Shown here: positions 49,076 through 59,695 of the stretch, piece after piece
Layout of the letters: every line of letters begins with the position of its first letter
Position numbering within the stretch: position 1 is the stretch's first letter
Origin: DASSUW01 sp963792385
GTDB taxonomy: Bacteria > Actinomycetota > Thermoleophilia > Solirubrobacterales > Solirubrobacteraceae
Direction of reading: 5' to 3'
Assembly (NCBI GenBank): GCA_963792385.1
Contig: CAWBVZ010000007.1
Span: forward strand, 1,240,001 to 1,304,000
Length of the DNA stretch: 64,000 nt
Notes under the pieces: model-generated
The model's input: only the letters and a program-made list of their open reading frames with translations
Told to the model about the DNA's origin: nothing
Databases searched by the model: none
Position numbers and translations under genes: made by a program

Positions 49076-49912
49076 TCAGGTCGCGGTGTGCCGCACCAGC
49101 GCCGGCACGAACTCGTCCCAGACCGGCGGCGGAAGCTCGTGGCCCGCCTTCTCCAGCACCAGCAGCTCGGCGCCGGGAATCGCCCGCTGAAGCGCCTCCC
49201 CGTGGCCGAGCGGGAACACCGGGTCCGCCTCGCCGTGCACCACGAGCGTCGGGGCGTCGATGTCGCCGAACCGGATCGGCGCGCCGAAGTCGATGACGAA
49301 GTGGTTGGTGAGGCACGAGGCGATGTTGGCGGTGCGCGCCACGTCGCGCTCGGCCAGCGCCCGCATGGCCGCCGCGTCGAAGTACGGCGAGCCGCCCGAA
49401 TACACCCGCATGAGGTCGACGATGAACTCCACGACGGCCGCGCGATCCGCCGGGTCGGGCCCGCCGGTTCCGACGTGGGCGATGACCTCGTCCGACATCG
49501 GCGGCAGGTCAGCGCCTCCCGTGGTGGTCGACACCAGCGTGAGCGAGGCGACGCGGCCGGGATCGTGCACCGCGGCCAGCGTCACGATCGCCCCGGCCAT
49601 CGATCGGCCGACGAGATGCGCGCCGCCGACGCCGAGTGCGTCCAGCACACCGACGGCGTCATCGGCCATGTCGCGCAGCGCGTACCCCGGCTGTCCCGGC
49701 GGGTAGCTCACCGACCGGCCGGTGTCGCGGTTGTCGAACCGGATCACGTGCCGGCCGCTCGCTGCGATCCGCTCGCACAGTGCCTCCTCCCACCACAGCA
49801 TCGAGGCGGACGCGCCGTGGATCAGCAGGACCGATGGGTCCGCCGGGTCGCCGAAGGTCTCCACGCAGAGACCGACGCCGTTGGCTTCGAGGATCTTCTC
49901 GCCGTTCGACAT
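49076..49912 (-). CDS. Alpha/beta hydrolase
   Basis: 278 aa. HGASASMLWWEEAL is the oxyanion region, HLVGRSMAGAIVTLAA the nucleophile elbow (Ser), LVVHGEADPVFPLGHGEAL the acid Asp and LEKAGHELPPPVWDEFV the catalytic His. The layout and RFDNRDTGRSVSYPPGQPGYALRDMADD segment match the RdmC-like methylesterase/epoxide-hydrolase group. Substrate unknown; soluble, no signal peptide. 64 bp upstream of the VOC gene and may be co-transcribed with it. Confidence 0.9.
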   Translation of the reverse strand: MSNGEKILEANGVGLCVETFGDPADPSVLLIHGASASMLWWEEALCERIAASGRHVIRFDNRDTGRSVSYPPGQPGYALRDMADDAVGVLDALGVGGAHLVGRSMAGAIVTLAAVHDPGRVASLTLVSTTTGGADLPPMSDEVIAHVGTGGPDPADRAAVVEFIVDLMRVYSGGSPYFDAAAMRALAERDVARTANIASCLTNHFVIDFGAPIRFGDIDAPTLVVHGEADPVFPLGHGEALQRAIPGAELLVLEKAGHELPPPVWDEFVPALVRHTAT

Positions 49913-49959
49913 GTCGTGGGAACGTCACCGGCGCCCGGAACTGATCGGTCCGCGGGCTC

Positions 49960-50433
49960 CTAGGTGGGCGCACGCATGAACGCGTCCAGCCCGGCGCGCG
50001 CGGTGCCGCCGACCTTGCGGCGCAGCAGCGGCGTCCAGCCGAGGGCGACGCCGGGCGTTCCCAGCGCCTGGCGCGACCAGCGCCAGAAGCTGAAGTGATC
50101 GACGTGCTCGGCGATCAGGCCGCCGGCGAAGCGGAAGTCGGCGTGCACGTCGTTGACGACCGCGCGGCCGGTCTGCGTGAACGTGTAGTGCGCGATCCAG
50201 TGCGCAGAGCCGGACGACTCGTCGGCCTGATGTTCGCGCAGCTCGACGCGGAGGTCGGCGGCGCGCCCCGTCAGCATCCGCCACATCGCGCCCGCCTCGT
50301 CGCCGGTGAGATCGCCGAACACGGGGTCGTTGAAGCGCGCGGTCGGCGCGTAGCACGCCGCCATCGCGTCCCCGTCGTGGCGGTCGAACGCCTCGTAGAA
50401 ACGCTCAAGCAGTTGCGTGTTCTGGACGCCCAT
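49960..50433 (-). CDS. SnoaL-like / NTF2-fold protein
   Basis: 157 aa from ATG 50433, GAGGG about 9 nt upstream. LLERFYEAFDRHDGDAMAACYAPTARFNDPVFGDLTGDEAGAMWRML then WIAHYTFTQTGRAVVNDVHADFRFAGGLIAEHVDHFSFWRWSRQAL is the cone-shaped NTF2 fold with the conserved D-H pattern of SnoaL-like proteins. The C-terminal ~30 residues extend beyond the fold. Divergent from a BVMO, so it may act in the same oxidative route, but that is inference. Confidence 0.85.
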   Translation of the reverse strand: MGVQNTQLLERFYEAFDRHDGDAMAACYAPTARFNDPVFGDLTGDEAGAMWRMLTGRAADLRVELREHQADESSGSAHWIAHYTFTQTGRAVVNDVHADFRFAGGLIAEHVDHFSFWRWSRQALGTPGVALGWTPLLRRKVGGTARAGLDAFMRAPT

Positions 50434-50451
50434 CGAGCGGACCCTCGCAGA

Positions 50452-50457
50452 TACTGT
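50452..50457 (+). promoter_or_regulatory. TACTGT -10 box for the monooxygenase gene
   Basis: TACTGT ends 6 nt before GTG 50464; leaderless-type. It lies in the 30-bp gap between divergent genes. Confidence 0.45.
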
Positions 50458-50463
50458 GTACGC

Positions 50464-51915
50464 GTGGCCGCGCAACGCTCGATCGCGGTGGTCGGAGCCG
50501 GCTTCGGCGGCGTCGGCGCGGCCGTGATGCTCAAGCGCGCCGGCTACGACGACGTGACGGTGTTCGAGCGCAGCGAGCGCGTCGGCGGCGTCTGGCACCA
50601 CAACACGTATCCGGGGGCCGCGTGCGACGTCCCCTCTCACCTGTACGAGTTCTCGTTCGCGCCGAACCCGGACTGGACGCGGCGCTATGCGCCGCAGGCG
50701 GAGATCCAGGACTACCTGGAGGACGTCGCGCGCCGGTACGGCGTGCTCGATCGGATCCGCACCGGCACCGAGGTCACGGCAGCGCGCTGGGACGAGGGGC
50801 GCAGGCGCTGGACGCTCGACACCGCCGCCGGCCCACACGAGGCCGACATCCTGATCACTTCGTGCGGCCAGCTGTCGACGCCCAGCGTCCCCGCGATCCC
50901 AGGCCTCGACAGCTTCGATGGCCCGGCGTTCCACAGCGCGCGCTGGCGCCACGACGTCGACCTGGCCGGCAAGCGCGTCGCCGTGATCGGGGCCGGCTGC
51001 AGCGCGATCCAGATCGTGCCTGCGATCCAGCCGGTCGTCGAGCACGTCGACGTCTACCAGCGCACCCCGGGCTGGACGCTTCCGAAGATGGACTTCGCTT
51101 ACAAGGAGCGGACCCGGCGGCTGTTCGCGCGCTTCCCGGTCCTTCAGCGGCTCGACCGCGGGGCGATCCTCGGCGGCCACGAGTTCGCCACGGCGGCGAT
51201 GACGAGCCGTCCGTGGCTCCTGGCGGTGCTGCGCGCGGTCGGGCGCCGCCAGATCACCACGGCGATCCGCGACCCCGAGCTGCGACGCAAGGTGACGCCG
51301 ACCGACGAGATCGGCTGCAAGCGGGTGATGCTGACCGACGAGTGGTATCCGACGCTCACGCGGCCGAACGTCGACGTCGTCACCGACCGGATCGCCACCG
51401 TGACGGCGAGCGGGATCCGCACCGAGGACGGGCGCGAGCGCGCGGCCGACGTGCTCGTGCTCGCCACCGGCTTCCAGTCGCACGCCTTCGTGGCGCCGAT
51501 GGAGATCGCCGGCGTCGGCGGCCGCACGCTCGCGCAGGAGTGGGCCGACGTGGCGCGCGCGTACCTCGGGCTCACGGTGCCCGGCTTCCCGAACATGTTC
51601 GTGATCTACGGGCCGAACACGAACGGCGGGACCGGCTCGGTCATCTACTCGATCGAGGCGGGCATCGGCCACGTGCTGGCGGCGCTCGACGCGCTCGAGC
51701 GAGCGGACGCGCGCCGGATCGAGGTCCGCCGCGAAACGGCCGACAAGTTCGACCGCGCGCTGCGCACCGCGCTCGCGGGGACGGTTTGGCACAGCGGCTG
51801 CACGAATTGGTACGTCGACGAGAACGGCAACGATCCCAGCCAGTGGCCGTGGCTGTGGCACACGTACCGCCGCCGGACGGCGCAAATCGCGCCCGGTACC
51901 TACGCGCTCGAATAA
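50464..51915 (+). CDS. Flavin-containing (Baeyer-Villiger-type) monooxygenase
   Basis: 483 aa from GTG 50464. IAVVGAGFGGVGAAVMLKRAG is the FAD-binding GxGxxG; RVGGVWHHNTYPGAACDVPSHLYEFSF is typical of the BVMO group; FHSARWRHDVDLAGKRVAVIGAGCSAIQIVPAI contains the fingerprint-like FHSxxW and the NADPH-binding GxGxSA; VLATGF closes the FAD domain. It likely inserts oxygen into ketones or oxidises heteroatoms with NADPH and O2. Substrate cannot be told. Co-directional with the short helical protein downstream. Confidence 0.92.
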   Translation: MAAQRSIAVVGAGFGGVGAAVMLKRAGYDDVTVFERSERVGGVWHHNTYPGAACDVPSHLYEFSFAPNPDWTRRYAPQAEIQDYLEDVARRYGVLDRIRTGTEVTAARWDEGRRRWTLDTAAGPHEADILITSCGQLSTPSVPAIPGLDSFDGPAFHSARWRHDVDLAGKRVAVIGAGCSAIQIVPAIQPVVEHVDVYQRTPGWTLPKMDFAYKERTRRLFARFPVLQRLDRGAILGGHEFATAAMTSRPWLLAVLRAVGRRQITTAIRDPELRRKVTPTDEIGCKRVMLTDEWYPTLTRPNVDVVTDRIATVTASGIRTEDGRERAADVLVLATGFQSHAFVAPMEIAGVGGRTLAQEWADVARAYLGLTVPGFPNMFVIYGPNTNGGTGSVIYSIEAGIGHVLAALDALERADARRIEVRRETADKFDRALRTALAGTVWHSGCTNWYVDENGNDPSQWPWLWHTYRRRTAQIAPGTYALE

Positions 51916-51925
51916 CCTGGCGGCA

Positions 51926-52384
51926 ATGACGTACGTCAGCCAGGAGGCGAGGCAACAGCTGCTCGACACGGTCGCCGAGGCGACCGACGAGATCGGCATC
52001 GCGATGGCGGCGCTCGGCGCGGCGTACGAGCAGCTCGACGACAACACGGCCGACACGCTCGAGGAGGAGCTGTTCCGGCCTGTCCAGACCGCCTACGGCC
52101 GGGCGCAGCGCACCCACTCCGGCTTCGCCGAGCGCCACGGGCTCCCGACCCGGACGTTCGAGCCCGCCTCAGCGGGGCTGCCGTCGCAGGGCGTGCGCGG
52201 GTTCCTCGACCGCGCGATGGAGGCCGTCGAGGAGGCCGACACGATCCTCGCCGAGCTGCAGGACTCGATGATGCCCGTCGAGGTCGGCGACGCGGAGCTG
52301 CGCGCCGGGCTGTCGCAGGTGCGCGAGCTGGCCGCCTCGGCACAGGGGCGCGCGCAGCACCTCATGCGCCGGCTCGGCCGGTAG
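51926..52384 (+). CDS. Hypothetical all-helical protein
   Basis: 152 aa, acidic, no family recognised. Two long amphipathic helices near the N-terminus (QQLLDTVAEATDEIGIAMAALGAAYEQL) and two at the C-terminus (FLDRAMEAVEEADTILAELQDS, LSQVRELAASAQGRAQHLMRRL) suggest a four-helix bundle. No signal peptide or Cys. It begins 10 bp after the monooxygenase stop and is probably translated with it. Confidence 0.75.
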   Translation: MTYVSQEARQQLLDTVAEATDEIGIAMAALGAAYEQLDDNTADTLEEELFRPVQTAYGRAQRTHSGFAERHGLPTRTFEPASAGLPSQGVRGFLDRAMEAVEEADTILAELQDSMMPVEVGDAELRAGLSQVRELAASAQGRAQHLMRRLGR

Positions 52385-52397
52385 CCACCAAACCGGG

Positions 52398-53522
52398 CTA
52401 GCGGCGGTTGACCAGCAGCCGGAGCTCCTGCGTGTCGCGGTCGGCCACCACCAGATCGGGATCGCCGTCGGTGTCGATGTCCGCCGCCGCCAGCGCGAGC
52501 GGCACGGGGCCCGCGTCGTAGAGCTGGGGGGCGTGGAACCCGCCGCGCGGGGCGCCGCGGAGCACCGCGACCTTCCCTGCGTCGAGGCGGCTGACGGCGA
52601 TGTCATTCCGGCAGTCGCCGTCGAAGTCGGCGATCGCGATCTGTGCCGACCCCGCGCCGACGTCGACGTACCGCGGCGGCTCGAAGCCGGTGTTGTCGCT
52701 CCTGCGCAGGAGCACGGCCACGCGCGTGCCGATCAGGTTGGCGGTCGCCAGGTCGGTGAGGCCGTCGCGGTTGAGGTCGGCAGCCGCGATGTCGAACGGG
52801 ATGTCTTCGACCAGCGCGATCCTACGGAGCGGCTCGAACCCGCCGGCCGCGCGGTGGCTGACCCAGACGCCGCTCAGATCGACCGCAACCAGATCGCGCC
52901 ACCGGTCGCGGTTCACGTCCACGGCAAGGATCGTCTCCGCCGGCGAGAAGAATTCTTCGGCCGGGACCGTGACCGGCGGCCCACCGTCGCCCGGCAGGAC
53001 CCGCAGGGCGGCGGAGGAGATCCCGTCCGGGTCGTCGATGCTCGAGGTCACGGTCTCAGGCCGCCCATCGCGATCGAGGTCCGCGACCGCGATTCCGCGG
53101 GTCTGGAAGGGGACGGGAACTGTCGATCCGACGGCCAGGCCGCCGGCGCCGTCGTTGGCGAAGGTCGTCACGTCCTGCGAGACGGTGTTCGGCACCGCCG
53201 CGTCGAGGTCGCCATCGCCGTCGAGATCGCCGACGCCGACGCGATACGGCGTGAGTCCACCCAGCACGAGTGGCTCGACCCGGAACCCTCCGAAGTGGCT
53301 GACGGCGACCTGCACGCCGCCGGCCTCCTCGCCCCCGCGCTGGACCGCGACGGCGATGTCCGGCGTGCGACCGCGGTTGAGCCGCGCGACGGCGATGTCG
53401 GTCGGCGAGCCGTCGACCTGCCCGATCACCCGCTCCTCGAGCCGCAGCGGCGAATGTGCCGCCGCGACGCTCCCGAACCACAGCGCCTGCGCGAGCACGA
53501 GGCCCGCCACCCACGTCCGCAT
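52398..53522 (-). CDS. Secreted VCBS/FG-GAP beta-propeller protein
   Basis: 374 aa, GAGGGG 7 nt before ATG 53522. Signal peptide 1-24 (MRTWVAGLVLAQALWFGSVAAAHS). Then about seven FG-GAP/VCBS blades, each with a calcium-binding loop: DLDGDGDLD, DLDRDGRPE, DVNRDRWRD, DLNRDGLTD, DFDGDCRND, DIDTDGDPD; the first (RLNRGRTPD) is degenerate. It predicts an extracellular integrin-like seven-blade propeller. No catalytic domain. Role likely surface binding. Confidence 0.87.
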   Translation of the reverse strand: MRTWVAGLVLAQALWFGSVAAAHSPLRLEERVIGQVDGSPTDIAVARLNRGRTPDIAVAVQRGGEEAGGVQVAVSHFGGFRVEPLVLGGLTPYRVGVGDLDGDGDLDAAVPNTVSQDVTTFANDGAGGLAVGSTVPVPFQTRGIAVADLDRDGRPETVTSSIDDPDGISSAALRVLPGDGGPPVTVPAEEFFSPAETILAVDVNRDRWRDLVAVDLSGVWVSHRAAGGFEPLRRIALVEDIPFDIAAADLNRDGLTDLATANLIGTRVAVLLRRSDNTGFEPPRYVDVGAGSAQIAIADFDGDCRNDIAVSRLDAGKVAVLRGAPRGGFHAPQLYDAGPVPLALAAADIDTDGDPDLVVADRDTQELRLLVNRR

Positions 53523-53701
53523 TCGCAACCCCTCATCCCGCCGGCAGTGCTCTTGACCGTGGCAGATCACGCGCGGCCGCGCAAGCGAGCGCACCGCTTT
53601 CCGGACCCCGGCCTCAACACCCGAATCGAGCGACCAAAGTCGGGGGTGACGATCGACCGGTGGCGGTTGTCGAGCGCACCCGCCTGACCGATGCTGGGTC
53701 G

Positions 53702-53932
53702 ATGGTCACTTCTCGCAGGATCGCGGCCGCGTTCTTCGGCCTCGCGGCGGGTCTCTTCCTCGGCCGCGCGCTCTTCAAGTGGATCCTCGACCTGCACGGC
53801 GCCTGGGAATGGGCGCCGATCGTCGCCTTCGCGCTTGTCGGCTGCGTGCTCGGGGTGGTCTCCGAGCTCGAGCGGGAGGCCGACCGCTCAGCCGGGCGGC
53901 TCGACCGCGCCGCGCCAGATGAGCCTGCCTGA
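53702..53932 (+). CDS. Small membrane protein
   Basis: 76 aa from ATG 53702. Two hydrophobic helices (IAAAFFGLAAGLFLGRALFKWIL and APIVAFALVGCVLGVVSELE) and a charged tail. No family recognised. The 179 bp upstream hold no other gene that I can support. Its 3' end overlaps the convergent TetR gene by 45 bp. Confidence 0.6.
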   Translation: MVTSRRIAAAFFGLAAGLFLGRALFKWILDLHGAWEWAPIVAFALVGCVLGVVSELEREADRSAGRLDRAAPDEPA

Positions 53933-54616
53933 CCGGAGGAGCACGGTGGCGATCGGCTCCGCGGGATCGCATGGGTGGTGGGTGGTCAGGCACTGGTTGA
54001 GCCACACGCCCTCGACGACGCTCGCGAGCGCGCAGGCGACGTCATTGGCCGTGGTGCCCTCCCGGAGCGTCACGCCGAAGTGGTCGAGCGCGCCTGTGAT
54101 CGCCTGCTCGAGCGCATCGATCGTCTGCGCGTGCTCGTCCATGCTGGGGCGGCTGACCTGCGCGCTCCACAGGCCGTACGGGACGGCGCTGAGCCACAGC
54201 GCCCACAACGTGCCGTAGTCCAGGGCCGGCTCGGCGCCGTGAACGGGGCCCCGCGCCGACTCGGCGGCGAGGAGGCCGTCGATCCACGCGTCGGCGGTCG
54301 GGAAGGCGGCGGGAGCCGGGTACTCGATCTTCTCGATCCAGTCCTGTGCGCTCAGCGCGAGCGCCATCGTCTCGGCCTGGAACGCAGCCTGGCTGCCGAA
54401 CAGGTTGCTGATCGCGCCGCGCGTCTTGCCATCGTGCGCGGCGACCGCGTTGGCGTCGAGCCGCGCGAACGGCCCGACCGCGATCGCGTGGTCGTCGAGC
54501 GACTCGGAGTCCTTCTTGATCTGCTCGAGCGCGACGAGCTCGCCGATCTCGACGTAGCGCCGGCGCGCCTCCTGCTTCGGCAGCGTCGAGCGACGCGGCT
54601 GATGGTTCTCGGCTAT
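53888..54616 (-). CDS. TetR-family repressor with apparent ATA start
   Basis: About 242 aa. The N-terminal HTH domain reads LPKQEARRRYVEIGELVALE, then FARLDANAVAAHDGKTRGAISNLFGSQAAFQAETM (HTH with the TRGAISNLFGSQ recognition helix). The C-terminal ligand domain ends VWLNQCLTTHHP. No ATG, GTG or TTG precedes the domain in frame; the first Met is internal at 54367 and would lose the HTH. An ATA codon at 54616 sits 9 nt after GGAGGAG, so it is proposed as start. Divergent from the membrane-methyltransferase gene across palindromic operators it probably binds. Confidence 0.78.
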   Translation of the reverse strand: MAENHQPRRSTLPKQEARRRYVEIGELVALEQIKKDSESLDDHAIAVGPFARLDANAVAAHDGKTRGAISNLFGSQAAFQAETMALALSAQDWIEKIEYPAPAAFPTADAWIDGLLAAESARGPVHGAEPALDYGTLWALWLSAVPYGLWSAQVSRPSMDEHAQTIDALEQAITGALDHFGVTLREGTTANDVACALASVVEGVWLNQCLTTHHPCDPAEPIATVLLRSGRLIWRGAVEPPG

Positions 54617-54682
54617 GACCCTGGCCTCCTCCGTGAGCGTGCGTACCGTCCGTACGGAAGTCTAGTTGACTTTCCGAGCTTA

Positions 54683-54722
54683 CGTACGTACCGTACGTAT
54701 CTCCGTACGTACCGTACGTACG
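54683..54722. promoter_or_regulatory. Tandem palindromic operators (TACGTAC-C-GTACGTA)
   Basis: Two copies of TACGTACCGTACGTA at 54685-54699 and 54706-54720, 21 bp apart (two helical turns); the second extends to a 19-bp near-palindrome. A related CCGTACGG palindrome lies at 54650-54657 next to the tetR start. Placement between the divergent TetR and methyltransferase genes makes them the likely TetR binding sites controlling both. The methyltransferase start follows 20 bp later. Confidence 0.8.
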
Positions 54723-54740
54723 CTTCGAAAGGACCCCACT

Positions 54741-56124
54741 GTGTCAGCTCCGGACGCCATCGTCTGCGCTGGTCGCCGTGCGCTCACGCGTGCCCAGGCC
54801 CCCAGCGCGAAGCAATGGGCGATCACCCTCGTCGCCACCGTCGCATCGACGTACACCCTCGACGCGGTCGCAACCGCGTCAGGCGTCCTTCTCGCGGCGT
54901 CCGCCCTCTTGGCCGGCGCCGATCACCGGCTCGTCATCGTGTTCCTCGCCGCGACCTACGTCATCTGGGCGGCCGGCCTGCGCGCGAACCTGCGCGCGAA
55001 CTGGACGTTGCTCGAGGAGACGGGGACGAGCACGAACGCGCTGTCGAAGGCCGGGCATGACCTGCTCCGGTCGCGCGGGCGGCGGGCGCGCCGGCTCGCG
55101 TCCGCGGTCGGCTACGTCGGCACCGAGCTCGCGAAGGAGGTGCCGTACTACACCGGTGCGTTCGGCGCCGCCGTCCTCAGCGACTCGGTCTCCTCGACCG
55201 ACGCGCTCATCTTCCTCGGCGGCGCGAACCTCGGCGCCGCCGCGTACGAGTACGGGCTCGCCGGGATCACCGGGACGTTCCTGCGCCGCCGGTCGGTCCA
55301 CGCGTCGTTCGACAGCGACTGGGTGCCGAAGGAGTACCTGACGGACTACTACAGCGCGGTCGAGCCGGACGAGCTCGAGACGATCGCGTTCTTCGTCGAC
55401 GCGATCAAGCAGGCCGAGCCCGGCGAGCCGCTGCTGTTCTTCGGCGTCGGCCCCACGCTCCATCACGTGTTCCTGGCCGCGGGCCGCGCCTCCGAGATCC
55501 ACCTGGCCGACTACCTGCCGGCGAACCTGCGATGAGATCCAGCGATGGCTCGACGGCGACCCGGACGCCCACGACTGGCGGCCGTTCGTCCGCTACACGC
55601 TCGAGTGCGAAGGACTCACCGCGCCGACCGACGAGGAGATCCGCTCGCGCGAGGAGCTCACGCGCGCGAAGATCACCAGGCTGCTCCAGGTCGACGCGCG
55701 CCACCCCGCCCCGCTCCCGGAGCAATACGGCACGGTCGTGAGCGCGTACTGCGCCGACTCCGCGACCGCCGACCGGGCCACGTGGCAGACCTACATGCGG
55801 CACATCTCCGGGCTGGTCCGCCCCGGCGGCACCTTCATCACCGCCGCGCTGCGTCGCTCGCAGGCCTATCTGGTCGGCGGGAAGCCGTTCCCGAGCGCGA
55901 ACGTCGACGAGCACGACCTCGACGCGGTCCTCGCGGGCGGCTTCCCCGCCCGCACGATCGAGGTGCGCGAGCTCGCCGCGCAGGAGTCGCACGGCTACGC
56001 GGGCATCGTCCTCGCCTGGGCGCTGCGCGAGCACGCGACCGCCGCGGCCGACCACGAGATCGTCCGCGGCTTGCGCTCGGGCATCCGCCTCACCGGGCGA
56101 AACGCTCAGGCGCCGTCACGCTGA
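54741..56124 (+). pseudogene. Membrane domain fused to NNMT/PNMT-like methyltransferase, +1 frameshifted
   Basis: GTG start after AAAGGA. Residues ~25-190 have three or four hydrophobic segments (ITLVATVASTYTLDAV, HRLVIVFLAATYVIWAAGL, and more around FLGGANLGAAAYEYGLAG). The methyltransferase follows: YYSAVEPDELETIAFFVDAI, LLFFGVGPTLHHVFLAA (motif I region) and IHLADYLPANLR. A TGA at 55533 interrupts it, but the next phase continues EIQRWLDGDPDAHDWRPFVR, VVSAYCADSATADRATWQTY and YLVGGKPFPSANVDEHDLD, as in NNMT/PNMT/TEMT enzymes. One extra T in CGATGAG explains the break. Likely a small-molecule N- or thio-methyltransferase under TetR control. Confidence 0.8.
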
Positions 56125-56700
56125 CGCGGAGCGTCGTGCGCACGAGGCCGTCCCGAGCCAGGTGTGAGGATTGCGGTCCCAGCACCATCCGAGCTTCGGC
56201 CGGTCCTCGCTGATCCAGAACGCCGGCACGCGCTGGTCGCCACGCCGCGATCCTGCCATCGAGAAGCCCCAGTTGGTGGCGATGACCTCGGGCTGCTGCA
56301 GTACCAGGGCGATGCCCTCGTCGAGCGTGAGCGGAGAGCGCCCGGCCTCGAGGATGGTGCGAAGCGCCTCCTCGGGCCGGACGTTGCGACTCTCGCTGCC
56401 GAGGTCGACGTCGATCGCGACGTAGGCCGGCGCCTCCGGGAGGTCCACCGCGTCGATCGGGACAAAGCCGTCGAGGTCCTGCGGCTCGAGGTGACCGAGG
56501 ACAACCGGCTGCCCGCGCCGCTCGACGCGCGCGGCGGCAGCCGCCACCGGCACAAGATCGCGCGACATCGCAAGCACCGACCGCTCCGGCGGCTCGGGCA
56601 GGCGCGCGACCTCGACGACCGCTCGGAACTCCGCTTCGTCGCCGGCGACACCACGGTCGAGCAGCGCCTCGACCTGCTCGTCGAACGACAGCGTCATCAT
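56116..56700 (-). CDS. DUF5701 family protein
   Basis: 194 aa from ATG 56700. FVPIDAVDLPEAPAYVAIDVDLGSESRNVRPEEALRTILEAGRSPLTLDEGIALVLQ, SMAGSRRGDQRVPAFWIS and PKLGWCWDRNPHTWLGTASC are the conserved blocks of DUF5701, an actinobacterial family without known activity. No signal peptide. Its end overlaps the convergent methyltransferase gene by 9 bp, and uvrA's stop is 19 bp upstream of it, so it may be read from the uvrA transcript. Confidence 0.85.
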   Translation of the reverse strand: MMTLSFDEQVEALLDRGVAGDEAEFRAVVEVARLPEPPERSVLAMSRDLVPVAAAAARVERRGQPVVLGHLEPQDLDGFVPIDAVDLPEAPAYVAIDVDLGSESRNVRPEEALRTILEAGRSPLTLDEGIALVLQQPEVIATNWGFSMAGSRRGDQRVPAFWISEDRPKLGWCWDRNPHTWLGTASCARRSASA

Positions 56701-56719
56701 CTCGACCACGGTGCGCGTC

Positions 56720-59602
<2,883 letters not shown>

Positions 59603-59614
59603 AAGACCGCACTG

Positions 59615-59620
59615 ATTCTA
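59615..59620 (-). promoter_or_regulatory. TAGAAT -10 box of uvrA
   Basis: TAGAAT on the minus strand, 12 nt before ATG 59602; the leader would be about 5 nt with no Shine-Dalgarno. A -35 near 59638-59643 is weak and touches the SOS box. Confidence 0.6.
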
Positions 59621-59642
59621 GGCGGTGCCGCGGCGGGAAAAA

Positions 59643-59656
59643 CGAACACCTGTTCG
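59643..59656. promoter_or_regulatory. LexA (SOS) box upstream of uvrA
   Basis: CGAACACCTGTTCG fits the Gram-positive/actinobacterial SOS consensus CGAAC-N4-GTTCG at every fixed base. Its edge overlaps the expected -35 of uvrA, so LexA would block polymerase until DNA damage. Confidence 0.88.
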
Positions 59657-59695
59657 CGCGGCGGCGAGCATGTGCCAGTTTGCGGGAGGACTTGC

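Noticed and set aside
55525..55545. Programmed +1 frameshift at CGA-TGA as in prfB
   Set aside because: No upstream internal Shine-Dalgarno at the right spacing, and the CGA codon does not re-pair well after a +1 slip; a simple indel or sequence error is likelier.
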